Positions 1-7,508 of a stretch of 64,000 nucleotides of DNA are shown piece by piece. The DNA comes from Phormidesmis sp963710175. Its GTDB lineage: Bacteria > Cyanobacteriota > Cyanobacteriia > Phormidesmidales > Phormidesmidaceae. Below the pieces are notes generated by a model. It ran no database searches, was not told where the DNA came from, and saw only the letters and a list, made by a program, of their open reading frames with translations. Made by a program: the position numbers and the translations under genes. The stretch's first letter is position 1. Every line of letters starts with the position of its first letter. Location: positions 558,001-622,000 of the forward strand of contig CAVPZC010000002.1 of NCBI GenBank assembly GCA_963710175.1, written 5' to 3'.

Positions 1-1
1 A

Positions 2-586
2 GTCACCCTCATCTGGCCGCCCAATGCGCAGCCTCCGCGCTGGCTCTCGGACGATCTTTCCAGTGGCCTAGGCGCTTACGACCTGGGCGATGATCTGGTC
101 TACATCCAGCAGCCCGCCTTGACCCCTCGGGGCCTCAACTACGCTGTGCGCAAGCAGTTTTTAGAATCGGTCGGCGGCTTTGACACTCACTTGGGCCGAG
201 TCGGTAAAAATCTGCTCTCTAACGAAGAACAGCAGATGACCCGGCTAGCGCTTGACCAGGGCTGGGAGGTGGCTTACGTACCCACCGCCCTCGCTGCGCA
301 CAATGTCGCACCGGCCCGGATGAAGCCCGCCTGGTTTCTCAGCCGCAGCTGGTGGCAGGGCATCAGCGAAAGCTACCGGGAGCAGGCCAGCGGTACCACT
401 GGCCTCTGGCAGCTACGCAGCGGCGGCGAACGCCTGGTGCGCGGCCTCTATAAAACGCTCAAATATATTCACCGGCCTGCTCAGCGGTTTGAAAACTTTG
501 CCTATGCCTACGGTCAAATTGCCTATCTGGGCAGCGTGACCAATCATTTAATCCGCCATCGGGACAGGCCTCAAACCGTAGCTTAG
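2..586 (+). CDS. Glycosyltransferase family 2, C-terminal part (5' end outside window)
   Basis: The reading frame is open from base 2, so the gene starts upstream of the window; the first in-frame TTG at 119 is not the true start. The visible part is the acceptor side of a GT-A fold GT2 enzyme: the GGFD turn, then LLSNEEQQMTRLA, which matches the ED/EE-x-x-L region where GT2 enzymes place their catalytic acid, then a GWEVAYVP strand and an amphipathic C-terminal tail. GT2 enzymes move a sugar from a nucleotide-sugar to a lipid-linked or free acceptor at the cytoplasmic face of the membrane. It is followed 67 bp later by another GT2 gene on the same strand, so it most likely belongs to an exopolysaccharide or lipopolysaccharide cluster. 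The acceptor and donor cannot be told. Confidence 0.8.
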   Translation, partial: VTLIWPPNAQPPRWLSDDLSSGLGAYDLGDDLVYIQQPALTPRGLNYAVRKQFLESVGGFDTHLGRVGKNLLSNEEQQMTRLALDQGWEVAYVPTALAAHNVAPARMKPAWFLSRSWWQGISESYREQASGTTGLWQLRSGGERLVRGLYKTLKYIHRPAQRFENFAYAYGQIAYLGSVTNHLIRHRDRPQTVA

Positions 587-653
587 CTGGCAAACAGCCA
601 GGCTATTTACCGCCTTCAATCTGACGACCTTGTACTCCTTCGCCGCTAAAATC

Positions 654-1586
654 ATGACTGCATCCATTCCAGTTTCTGTCCTCATTCCTGCTAAAAACGA
701 AGAAGAAAACCTGCCCGCCTGCATTGCGAGTCTGGCGCAGGCAGACGAAATTTTTGTGGTGGATTCTCAGAGTGAGGACAGCTCAATTGAAATTGCAAAG
801 CGCCTGGGCGCAAAGGTTGTTCAGTTTGACTTTAACGGTCGCTGGCCTAAGAAAAAAAACTGGTCGCTCGACAATCTGCCCTTTCGCAACGAGTGGGTGC
901 TAATCGTCGATTGCGATGAGCGGATTACGCCGGAGTCTTGGGCCGAAATCGCCGAGATGATCAAAAACCCGGATCTAGACGGCTACTACATTAACCGCCG
1001 GGTCTTTTTCCTGGGCAAGTGGATCCGTCACGGCGGCAAATATCCCGACTGGAATCTGCGCCTCTTTCGCCATGCCAAGGGCCGCTACGAAAACCTCAAC
1101 ACCGAAGACATTCGCAATACCGGCGACAACGAAGTGCATGAGCACGTGATGATTCCGCACGAAAAGGTGGGCTATCTCAAAGAAGACATGCTCCATGAAG
1201 ATTTTCGCGACCTGTACCACTGGCTGGCCCGTCACAACCGCTACTCCAACTGGGAAGCGCAGGTGTATTACAACCTACTCACTGGCATGGGCGATGACGG
1301 CACCATCGGTGGCGATTTGTTTGGGGATGCCGTTCAGCGCAAGCGTTTTCTCAAAAAGATCTGGGTGCGCTTGCCCTTTAAGCCGCTGCTGCGCTTTGTG
1401 CTGTTTTACTTCATTCAGCTGGGCTTTTTAGACGGATATGCGGGCTATGTCTACGGGCGGTTGCTCAGCCAGTATGAGTACCAGATTGGGGTAAAGCTTT
1501 ACGAACTGAAGTTTGGCGGTCGGCTGAATAAAATGGAGAACAGCAGCGAGCCCGCCCCGGTGCAGGCCAGTCCGGTCTCAAACTGA
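654..1586 (+). CDS. Glycosyltransferase family 2 (WaaE/KdtX-like)
   Basis: The frame opens at a TTG at 630, but ATG 654 is preferred because the GT2 core (SVLIPAKNEEENLPACI) begins a few residues after it. Seen in order: the N-terminal nucleotide-binding strand, the FVVDSQSEDSS segment, VLIVDCDER (the DxD metal site that binds the nucleotide-sugar diphosphate), then GGKYPDWNLRLFRH and a NEVHEHV segment. This order is typical of the family that includes LPS core beta-1,4-glucosyltransferase WaaE/KdtX. Two hydrophobic stretches near the C terminus (PFKPLLRFVLFYFIQLGF) suggest membrane association. Length (310 aa) is normal for the family. It sits between a GT2 and a WcaF-like acyltransferase gene, which supports a role in surface glycan assembly. 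The specific linkage is unknown. Confidence 0.85.
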   Translation: MTASIPVSVLIPAKNEEENLPACIASLAQADEIFVVDSQSEDSSIEIAKRLGAKVVQFDFNGRWPKKKNWSLDNLPFRNEWVLIVDCDERITPESWAEIAEMIKNPDLDGYYINRRVFFLGKWIRHGGKYPDWNLRLFRHAKGRYENLNTEDIRNTGDNEVHEHVMIPHEKVGYLKEDMLHEDFRDLYHWLARHNRYSNWEAQVYYNLLTGMGDDGTIGGDLFGDAVQRKRFLKKIWVRLPFKPLLRFVLFYFIQLGFLDGYAGYVYGRLLSQYEYQIGVKLYELKFGGRLNKMENSSEPAPVQASPVSN

Positions 1587-1597
1587 GGCTACGCAGG

Positions 1598-2185
1598 GTG
1601 AATGTGAAGCCAGCTGCGGATGATTTTGGGGCACCGCCGTTTGTCGATTTGAGCCGCTACCATCAGCCAGGCTACGAGGCGGGCGGCTCTAGGGTAAAAA
1701 TGCTGCTGTGGTGGCTGGTGCAGGCGGTGGCCTTCCCGCTTACTCTACACACGGCTCACGGCGTTCGCTGCTGGTTGCTACGGCTATTTGGTGCAAAAAT
1801 CGGCCAGCAGGTAATGATTCGCCCTACTGCCCGGTTTACCTACCCTTGGAATGTTGAGATTGGCGACTGTAGTTGGGTTGGTGACGACGCTGTGCTGTAT
1901 AGCCTCGCCCCGATTAAGCTGGGCCGTCACTGTGTGATTTCGCAAAAAAGCTATCTCTGCACTGGCAGTCATGACATCAGCGATCCCCAATTTGGGCTGA
2001 TGACTGGCGAGATTGTCATAGAAAACGGCGTTTGGGTAGCGACCGACTGTTTCGTTGGTCCCAATGTGCGAATCGGCGCGAATGCGGTGATTGGCGCTCG
2101 TAGCACAGTGTTGCAGCCGATGCCGGGCGGACAGATTTGTCTGGGCACGCCCTGTAAGCCAATCAAGCCCAGACCAATGGATTAG
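1598..2185 (+). CDS. WcaF-like hexapeptide-repeat acetyltransferase
   Basis: 195 aa from a GTG at 1598, 11 bp after the previous stop. The C-terminal half shows hexapeptide-repeat turns of a left-handed beta helix (IGDCSWVGDDAVLY, LGRHCVISQKSYL, IENGVWVATDCFVGPNVRIG), with the active-site-like His in LCTGSHDISDP. The N-terminal part has an aromatic helix (WWLVQAVAFPLTLHTAHG) as in the putative colanic acid acetyltransferase WcaF branch. Such enzymes transfer an acetyl group from acetyl-CoA to a sugar of a nascent polysaccharide. Same strand and tight spacing after two GT2 genes suggest one transcription unit. Its last 4 bases overlap the end of the convergent GT8 gene. Confidence 0.85.
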   Translation: MNVKPAADDFGAPPFVDLSRYHQPGYEAGGSRVKMLLWWLVQAVAFPLTLHTAHGVRCWLLRLFGAKIGQQVMIRPTARFTYPWNVEIGDCSWVGDDAVLYSLAPIKLGRHCVISQKSYLCTGSHDISDPQFGLMTGEIVIENGVWVATDCFVGPNVRIGANAVIGARSTVLQPMPGGQICLGTPCKPIKPRPMD

Positions 2186-3081
2186 GTCGCTGAAGCCGGA
2201 CGGTAGCTGCGCCAGAGATCGGAATAGATAACGCGATCGCTCTGCCAAGGCTTATGATGTCCCCCGCTCCAGTGAATGATTTTGATCTTCTCCACTGGGC
2301 GCTTGAGTAACCCAGCGATAAAGTGTCCCTGACCATAGCCACAGGTATTCCACTGAGTATCGAGCGGGATATAGGTGTCTTTAAACATCAGGTTAAAAAC
2401 GGTCTCATCCCCAAGGTGGTATAGCCGGTGATCGTTCCGAGCATCCAGGTCGAGATAGTGCCGGAGCAAATCGTAGGTTTGGCTCGTCCAAAAGGAAAGG
2501 TCAGTCAGTAGGACGCCGCTGTTAAACGTACTTTTGAACTTACGCAGGTCACCCCAGATTTTAAAGGGATTCGAGAAGTAAAAAATCGCCGGGAAGAATT
2601 GAGGCACCGCCGCCAGGTAGCGCTGCGGAGTAAGCTGCTCGCCCTGAGCATAGAGCGATCGCACATCGCCGAGCACTAGCGTATCGCAGTCGAGATAAAG
2701 TACTCGCCGCACGTCGGGAAAAATATCTCTCAAGAATAGGCGGCCATACTGCATATAGCGGGAGAGCCTACGCTCGGGCTTGGACTCTTTAAATTTATTA
2801 TCTAAGTACTGCTTGAGATAGTCTGGCGGGGTGAAGTCCCGCACGCGAAAGATGACTGCTTCTGGCCCGTATTCCTCGCCGAAGGTCTTCTGGAGTTGGG
2901 ATTGGAAGAAATCGCGATCGCCTGACGGCACCACAATATTAAAGCGCAGCGGCACAGGCTTGCGCCCCTCAACAGCGGCTAAGCCCTCACCGTGCAATGT
3001 ATTGCGAAGAATAGAGCTGATCACCACTTGCAGTGGAATATGCAGCGAGCGGTTGAGCGAAAAAGCAATATCAACGTACAT
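2182..3081 (-). CDS. Glycosyltransferase family 8
   Basis: 299 aa. The N terminus (MYVDIAFSLNRSLHIPLQVVISSIL) followed by VLYLDCDTLVLGDV is the GT8 layout: the DCD triplet is the DxD motif that holds Mn2+ and the UDP-sugar. Further GT8 marks are FNSGVLLTDL, LGDETVFNLMF and the late IHWSGGHHKPW, the conserved xHxxGxxKPW metal-binding segment. Family members such as WaaJ/RfaJ and LgtC add glucose or galactose to LPS. The gene is convergent with the polysaccharide cluster and overlaps its last gene by 4 bp. It has no signal peptide, so a cytoplasmic enzyme is expected. The family is certain; the sugar is not. Confidence 0.88.
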   Translation of the reverse strand: MYVDIAFSLNRSLHIPLQVVISSILRNTLHGEGLAAVEGRKPVPLRFNIVVPSGDRDFFQSQLQKTFGEEYGPEAVIFRVRDFTPPDYLKQYLDNKFKESKPERRLSRYMQYGRLFLRDIFPDVRRVLYLDCDTLVLGDVRSLYAQGEQLTPQRYLAAVPQFFPAIFYFSNPFKIWGDLRKFKSTFNSGVLLTDLSFWTSQTYDLLRHYLDLDARNDHRLYHLGDETVFNLMFKDTYIPLDTQWNTCGYGQGHFIAGLLKRPVEKIKIIHWSGGHHKPWQSDRVIYSDLWRSYRPASAT

Positions 3082-3279
3082 AAAAATCTCGCTTCACATG
3101 ACTGACGGCTGGCTGCCCTCAGCAATCTCGACAGATAAGGACTGTATACCTTATAACAAAAAACTACTCCTTGGTAGGAATTGCGCTGACTCGCTGTAAG
3201 ACAGATGCCTGACCAGTCCCTTTGTAACGAAGAATAGCTTCTGCTCAGAAAGGTTTTTAAACCTGTGACCATTGGCTTC

Positions 3280-3385
3280 TATAGCTCCTGTCAAGTTGCT
3301 TAGGACACTTTTATCGGCTAAAACCGCTATCTGACAACAGGCAACTCGACTCGCAAAGTAAGAATGCGTCCTTAACTTTGCTATA
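3280..3385 (+). repeat. Structured dispersed repeat, type A, copy 1
   Basis: 106 bp, flanked by TATAGC at the left and GCTATA at the right. It contains stem 1 (GTCAAGTTGC pairing with GCAACTCGAC, one G.U-type mismatch) around a ~40-nt loop, then stem 2 (CAAAGTAAG, loop AATGCGTC, CTTAACTTTG). Other copies of the same layout are at 10038-10144 and 49966-50070. Its last bases (TATA) are shared with the start of a type B repeat, so A and B form a composite. No coding potential is seen. Confidence 0.85.
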
Positions 3386-3486
3386 GCTTCCGGCACTTTG
3401 CTTCATGCAGCATTACTGACTGTAAGCCATATATAGCAACAGGCAAAGTGCTCCGCGAAGCGCGAGTGCATCCGCGCTTCGCTATG
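3382..3486 (+). repeat. Structured dispersed repeat, type B, copy 1
   Basis: 105 bp with TATAGC on the left and GCTATG on the right. Stem 1 is GCACTTTGC pairing with GCAAAGTGC. Stem 2 is GCGAAGCGCG pairing with CGCGCTTCGC, closing a short loop with AGTGCATC. The second copy at 33173-33277 is nearly identical. The architecture is the same as type A but the stem sequences are different, which implies compensatory change. Confidence 0.85.
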
Positions 3487-3528
3487 TATAACCACAAATG
3501 CATCGGATAGCTCTTCCGCTGAATATGT

Positions 3529-3808
3529 CTAAATGACTCTTATGAGTTCTTGATGAACTGCATTTGCGTTAGAGGGTAATATCCGGAGGTAAATCACACC
3601 AGACCCCAACAACTGAACGAAGACCATGCTGCCATAGTCTCTGTCCCTGGCAATCAGAATTCGCTTGCGCCTGCACGGTTTTTAGAATCTCTGTGTCTTT
3701 TGCTCGTGACAACCCCAACTGCGAAACTGAGACGACGTCGAGGTTAGCTTTAGATAGGAAGTTAACTGTAGCCCGATAGATATCCTGGTCAGGCAGGAAC
3801 TTCGCCAT
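3529..3808 (-). pseudogene. DUF5615 PIN-like toxin, frameshifted
   Basis: From ATG at 3808 the first frame reads MAKFLPDQDIYRATVNFLSK then LDVVSVSQLGLSRAKDTEIL, the N-terminal signature of the DUF5615 PIN-like family (usually VDENL, D-V-V-S-V-xxLGL, DxEIL). After about residue 48 the frame gives unrelated sequence, while another frame continues the family as RILIARDRDYGSMV and then GVIYLRILPSN, ending at a TAG at 3529. One frameshift near 3661-3670 therefore breaks the gene. In the family these acidic residues form a PIN-type RNase site. Its start overlaps the stop of the upstream DUF433 remnant (TAATG), the usual operon layout of this toxin-antitoxin type. The product is presumably inactive. 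Confidence 0.75.
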
Positions 3809-3992
3809 TAGGCTGAAATCGGGTTGATGTCCTCGGCTGCCACCAGAGCGATCTCATACTAGGGACAGGCACGAATATCATTTGCCTTTAGATCACTGTA
3901 GTAGTTGCGGATGATATCAGAAAACCAAAGCTTTTCATTTCGGAGCTTGAGTACGCTCTGCGCGGGAATGCGTGTCCCAGCAACCTGATTGA
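3808..3992 (-). pseudogene. DUF433 antitoxin remnant (5' truncated, in-frame stop)
   Basis: On the minus strand the frame reads VAGTRIPAQSVLKL, then SDIIRNYYSDLKANDIRACP, a stop at 3859-3861, and YEIALVAAEDINPISA before the final stop at 3808-3810. The GTRIP, xxIxxxYxxLxxxDI and YxxA-xxAxE landmarks fit DUF433, the antitoxin paired with DUF5615 toxins. The N-terminal third of the family is missing: upstream of about 3990 the same frame is merely the antisense of an acetyltransferase remnant. The open frame from 3859 to 4065 is thus a chimera, not one gene. Truncation plus the internal stop indicate decay. Confidence 0.65.
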
Positions 3993-4268
3993 CTGACAGA
4001 AGTCTGTTCATTAAAGTTTGAACAACAGCATAGCGAGATCTATATCTACGATCTTGCAGTCGCATCAGATTTCCGACAGCAGGGAGCCGCTATGGCATTG
4101 ATTAACAAGCTGAAAGAGATGGCTGCTAGACTGGGCTTATGTGATTTCGTTCAGGCCGATACCGGCATCGAGAAAGAGCCTGCGATCACGTTATACGCAA
4201 AGCTAGGGAGACGTGAAGAAGTACTGCACTTTAATATCGAAATTAACTTCGAGGGCAGTACTTTATAG
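3993..4268 (+). pseudogene. AAC(3)-I-like GNAT acetyltransferase, C-terminal remnant
   Basis: The plus frame after a TGA at 3990-3992 encodes FEQQHSEIYIYDLAV, DFRQQGAAMALINKL, FVQADTGIEKEPAITLYAKLG and REEVLHFNIEI, ending at TAG 4266-4268. This is the C-terminal part of the gentamicin/AAC(3)-I-like GNAT family: the RxQGxA acetyl-CoA pyrophosphate loop is present as RQQGAA and the family's VQADYGDDPAVALYTKLG block is recognisable. Only ~92 of ~150 codons remain and no start codon lies at the right place, so it is a remnant; ATG 4092 would give only the last 58 residues. It faces the DUF433 remnant tail-in, with the junction near 3990. Confidence 0.7.
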
Positions 4269-5018
4269 CAATAGGCTATGACCCAGGCAACTACTATTAT
4301 ACCTATACAGGTTGAAAGTCTCTGAGCATAAGGACTATCAATTCAATGAGGCTGGCATCGGCTAGCGGAATGAGGCTCACGAGGTTCTAGGGATTGTAGC
4401 CGCAGAACTAAACTGAAATTTGGCCATTTTTGGGGCTGGCCTCAAAATGGCGATGAGACTCATGTTGAGAATAGTAATTCGCGATCACAGAGGTCAATTA
4501 ACCAAAGTGTCAGAAACGAAGGATTTTGAGTTAGTTATTATGTACTAAAAGCTGTATGCGCAGCGTGATCGTAAATGGGAGTATGGCCCATACATACCAA
4601 GAAATGCTGTAGCAAACTGGTAGGATCGCAGCCAAAATTGACTATAAATCCTCAGTGATGCAGAAAAATCCTGTAACCCTTGTGGACTGAGAATTCTCAT
4701 TTTTAGCTGGTTTTGAGATTGTGGATTGAACTCCTATAAAGGCAAGGATTTCAGCCTTCATCTCAACCTTGTTAGCTGTCTCAATTGAGTCTCAAAAAAG
4801 TTTTCTGAACCACTAAGCTATGAGGCTACACTGTCCCTAGTTTCTGACGTTCCAAATGCTCTATTGGCCAGAATCAGCAAGAGGAAGGGATTAGGAACGC
4901 TCCTGACCTAACCTGACCCCTGCTAGTCCCTTTTTACTCGCATACCGAAAAAGGGTTTTGGTTACATGGCAGTGTAGAGAATGATCCTAAGTCGTTGACA
5001 GAAAGATAGGCGAGGCAG
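4269..5018. other. Non-coding gap with degenerate ORF scraps
   Basis: No intact gene is seen. A short frame 4453-4548 is followed in the same frame, after one TAA, by 24 more codons to TAG 4621-4623, which may be a decayed gene I cannot name. An imperfect inverted repeat (GCCATTTT...AAAATGGC) lies near 4422-4451. The base composition is AT-richer than the surrounding housekeeping genes, like the rest of this island. The promoter of the membrane-protein gene at 5019 must lie at the right end. Confidence 0.5.
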
Positions 5019-5903
5019 ATGTCCCCTAGTGAAATAATCAAGTTAATTTCAGAGAAGCTAAGCTCTAACAGAGTTGCTATTGCCGTCGTCCTTACCTCCT
5101 TTACGACGCTGCTAATATCTATATCTCTTCTGCTATGGTCGGTTGCTCCAGAGGTGTCCAGTTTTTTGGAGGAAAAAGGAGCTTTACCTCTAACTCCTGA
5201 GTCTAGCGACTTGGCTCAGCTAGTCTCAGGAGTCCTAAACATCATATATTCAGCAGCATCTTCAGAATTTTTGACCGCTACCTATACCCTTTCAATCGTT
5301 TTCTTATTTAGCTACTTTTCGATAGTTGTTAATTCTATTGCGGCGGCTATAAAGATTACTAATACAGCCATCGTAAAGTTGTATTATTTTCTGTTAGATT
5401 CGAACAAAAAAGTCATTTTATTTAGCAGGAAATATCAAAAGGAAAGCCGAATTCTTAGAAGCTCATTCCGCAATCTAACAGTCAACGAAATAAGTTTACT
5501 AAAACAGTTTCGGGGAAGAACACTCATATCTATAGATGCCGGTCAAAACGATGTAGTTGATGCTGTTGAAACTATCAACCGCAAGTACGAATTGATTTTT
5601 ACACGCTACAGAAGTGATGGCACTGAAGGCTATAGCTTTAGTTTGAACCCTAGATATGCGCCTCAAATCAGAACCTTTATTGCAGACGGTACAAGGCTAT
5701 TCACTATTGATGTAATAAGAAGCATTTGGATCAGACAGGAAGAGACTTTGATGCAAATAGGGCTATTCTTGCTGACACTTGCGACTGTAGCAGGTTTTAC
5801 TTTTGCAACTTACTATTTCCTCGCGGTCCTGTTCTTTCTAATAGCTATCTCACCTATTATTATTTTTATCCAACTACTGCAAATTTTGTTTATGTTGTAC
5901 TAA
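5019..5903 (+). CDS. Membrane protein resembling superinfection-exclusion protein SieB
   Basis: 294 aa with predicted membrane helices at about 18-40, 87-110, 246-265 and 268-292, and a ~130-residue soluble region between helices 2 and 3. The soluble part contains NLTVNEISLLKQFRGRTL followed by a QNDVVDAVETINRKYEL segment. This order (two N-terminal helices, then an L-x-x-x-E-x-x-L-L-x-x-F motif and a winged-helix-like stretch) recalls SieB/PF14163 proteins, which in phage P22 and related systems abort infection by other phages. The two extra C-terminal helices are not typical. The match is by eye and weak. The gene is AT-rich, unlike the flanking genes, and converges on the CHAT-YidD gene 310 bp away, which suggests recent transfer. 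Confidence 0.45.
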   Translation: MSPSEIIKLISEKLSSNRVAIAVVLTSFTTLLISISLLLWSVAPEVSSFLEEKGALPLTPESSDLAQLVSGVLNIIYSAASSEFLTATYTLSIVFLFSYFSIVVNSIAAAIKITNTAIVKLYYFLLDSNKKVILFSRKYQKESRILRSSFRNLTVNEISLLKQFRGRTLISIDAGQNDVVDAVETINRKYELIFTRYRSDGTEGYSFSLNPRYAPQIRTFIADGTRLFTIDVIRSIWIRQEETLMQIGLFLLTLATVAGFTFATYYFLAVLFFLIAISPIIIFIQLLQILFMLY

Positions 5904-6213
5904 GAATCGCATGGTTGCTAAGGCTGGAAAAACTTAAAGCTCAGATGGTTTGGAATGTATATAGATCTTGGTAGCCAAAGATTTGCCTATAGAGAGGACA
6001 CAATAACAAGTAGACTTCAATACTTTTAAGTCTCTTATCAACATTCAGGTAGTACGCTTGATCTTTCCAAAATCTAGACCTTTTGAGACATAGGTGAAAG
6101 TGTGTCTCATATAATGTCTTATAATAGCCTTCTCAAAATACTTAAGGCGTAGTGAAGTGTAGTGTTGCTACCTATCTCAAAGGATAAGCAAAGCCAGCGG
6201 ATGATGTGTTTGC
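5904..6213. other. Non-coding gap between convergent genes
   Basis: 310 bp of AT-rich sequence between the 3' ends of the SieB-like and CHAT-YidD genes. I see no gene, no clear intrinsic terminator and no repeat shared with the rest of the window. Confidence 0.5.
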
Positions 6214-7257
6214 CTATGCTTTTTCATGAACACAAGGAACAGGATCATCGCCACTAGAACCTCTAGGGTTACATCTTGCTACTCGACTAATTCCTAAAGC
6301 CAAACCTTTAATAGGCCCATGTATTTCAATCGCCTGAATTAAGTAGACCTTACAAGTTGGCGTAAATCTGCACACTTTCCATCTCTCGGTGTAGTACAGA
6401 GAAATAAAGACTGGAACAGCGACAAAAGTCATTAATATCGATAGTACATTGAGATGACTGTTGATTATGGATAAGCCAGCATTCGCTATAAAATCTGAAC
6501 TCTTGCCTCCAGATGAGAGATCTAGACAAGCTCTTACTAACCGAACAATATACCCTCTAAGAGATTCAACCGTACTTAAGTGGGTATGATCACTTTCAGT
6601 TTCTGAGATTGCAGAAGTAGCCTCCGTAGAGGCTATGACATCTTGATTTTCTACGATTGCCTGTTTTTCAGAACCCTTTGGATAAATCGATTTCTTTTTG
6701 TATAAAGTTGGAATTTGATGTCCCTGTATGCCTTCTAGTTGAATTGCATTACAACCCAACTCATAAGCAAATTCGAAAGGTTTACCTGTCCCTATTGCGG
6801 AGTAAAAGCCAATTGAAAACTCAATGGCTGCACGATCACCTATGGATTGACTCATACCTATGACATAGTCAATATGTTCCGAGATAGCTTCTGCTTGAAA
6901 CTTTGAATGACAGGCATTTAGAACAATGCATTCTATTTGACTAGAGAAGAGCCTAAATAAATCTGTCAATGCCTTCGAGTCTACTAGCTTCTCTTGACCA
7001 GCAATATCCTCAAAGCTCAATCCACTTTCTCCCGTTCCATGCCCACTAAAATGTACGATCTGTGGCTCGAAGTCCAACATCGCCTGCTGAATATCCCTTG
7101 GTCGCGTTGCACCTGTTGAGTTGATCGGTATCTTGCCGTATCCGGCTAGGCGCAATCGCTCCTTAATTTCTCGCTCCTCTTCTTGAAGACGTAAATTTAC
7201 CGTTCCCGTAGGATTAGCAGCTAACAATAAAACTGATTTAGGAGAAGAGGTACTCAT
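6214..7257 (-). CDS. CHAT caspase-like protease - transmembrane helix - YidD domain fusion
   Basis: 347 aa. Residues ~1-190 form a CHAT (caspase-like) domain: VLLLAANP at the start, IVHFSGHG with the catalytic His at ~73, and IVLNACHS with the catalytic Cys at 116. A polar linker (~190-235) leads to one membrane helix (~272-289). The last ~52 residues match YidD/PF01809, the membrane-protein insertion efficiency factor: CRFTPTC at 296-302, then HGPIKG, VARCNP and GDDPVP. Ordinary YidD is a free-standing protein of ~70-90 aa that helps YidC insert proteins. I know of no standard annotation for this fusion. The reading frame is continuous with no shift, and the catalytic and YidD residues are intact, so it is probably functional. 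Inference: a membrane-anchored protease of a defence or death system, using YidD for localisation or membrane disturbance. Confidence 0.85.
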   Translation of the reverse strand: MSTSSPKSVLLLAANPTGTVNLRLQEEEREIKERLRLAGYGKIPINSTGATRPRDIQQAMLDFEPQIVHFSGHGTGESGLSFEDIAGQEKLVDSKALTDLFRLFSSQIECIVLNACHSKFQAEAISEHIDYVIGMSQSIGDRAAIEFSIGFYSAIGTGKPFEFAYELGCNAIQLEGIQGHQIPTLYKKKSIYPKGSEKQAIVENQDVIASTEATSAISETESDHTHLSTVESLRGYIVRLVRACLDLSSGGKSSDFIANAGLSIINSHLNVLSILMTFVAVPVFISLYYTERWKVCRFTPTCKVYLIQAIEIHGPIKGLALGISRVARCNPRGSSGDDPVPCVHEKA

Positions 7258-7442
7258 AGAAGCATGTGATATGTCGTTTTCTATCCAATAAGGTGCGTAT
7301 TGGGAGCGGAAACTATGTCAATCATAGCTTCTGCGCGTTCCATTAAAGTTAAAGTCGCCATAGCAGCACTCATATAGAATTACGGTCTAACAATTAGAAG
7401 GCGTAAAACTAGCTAGCTTACGTTTAGGAAGCTTACACTGCG

Positions 7443-7459
7443 CAGTCTCGAAGAGACTG
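7443..7459. other. Perfect 7-bp hairpin
   Basis: CAGTCTC and GAGACTG pair around a 3-nt loop in the 250-bp gap between the CHAT-YidD promoter side and the end of the recombinase gene. It lies just downstream of the recombinase stop on the minus strand but has no T-tract, so a terminator role is only possible. It could also be part of a recombination site. Confidence 0.4.
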
Positions 7460-7508
7460 GCCATCTAAAACCCCTTATCAGCCAAAGTAGTTATGCTGAT
7501 GCTTCGGC

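Noticed and set aside
3859..4065. A 68-codon minus-strand ORF taken as one small gene
   Set aside because: Its first part is antisense to the acetyltransferase remnant and only the last part is DUF433-like; it ends at a premature stop, so it is a chimera of two decayed genes.
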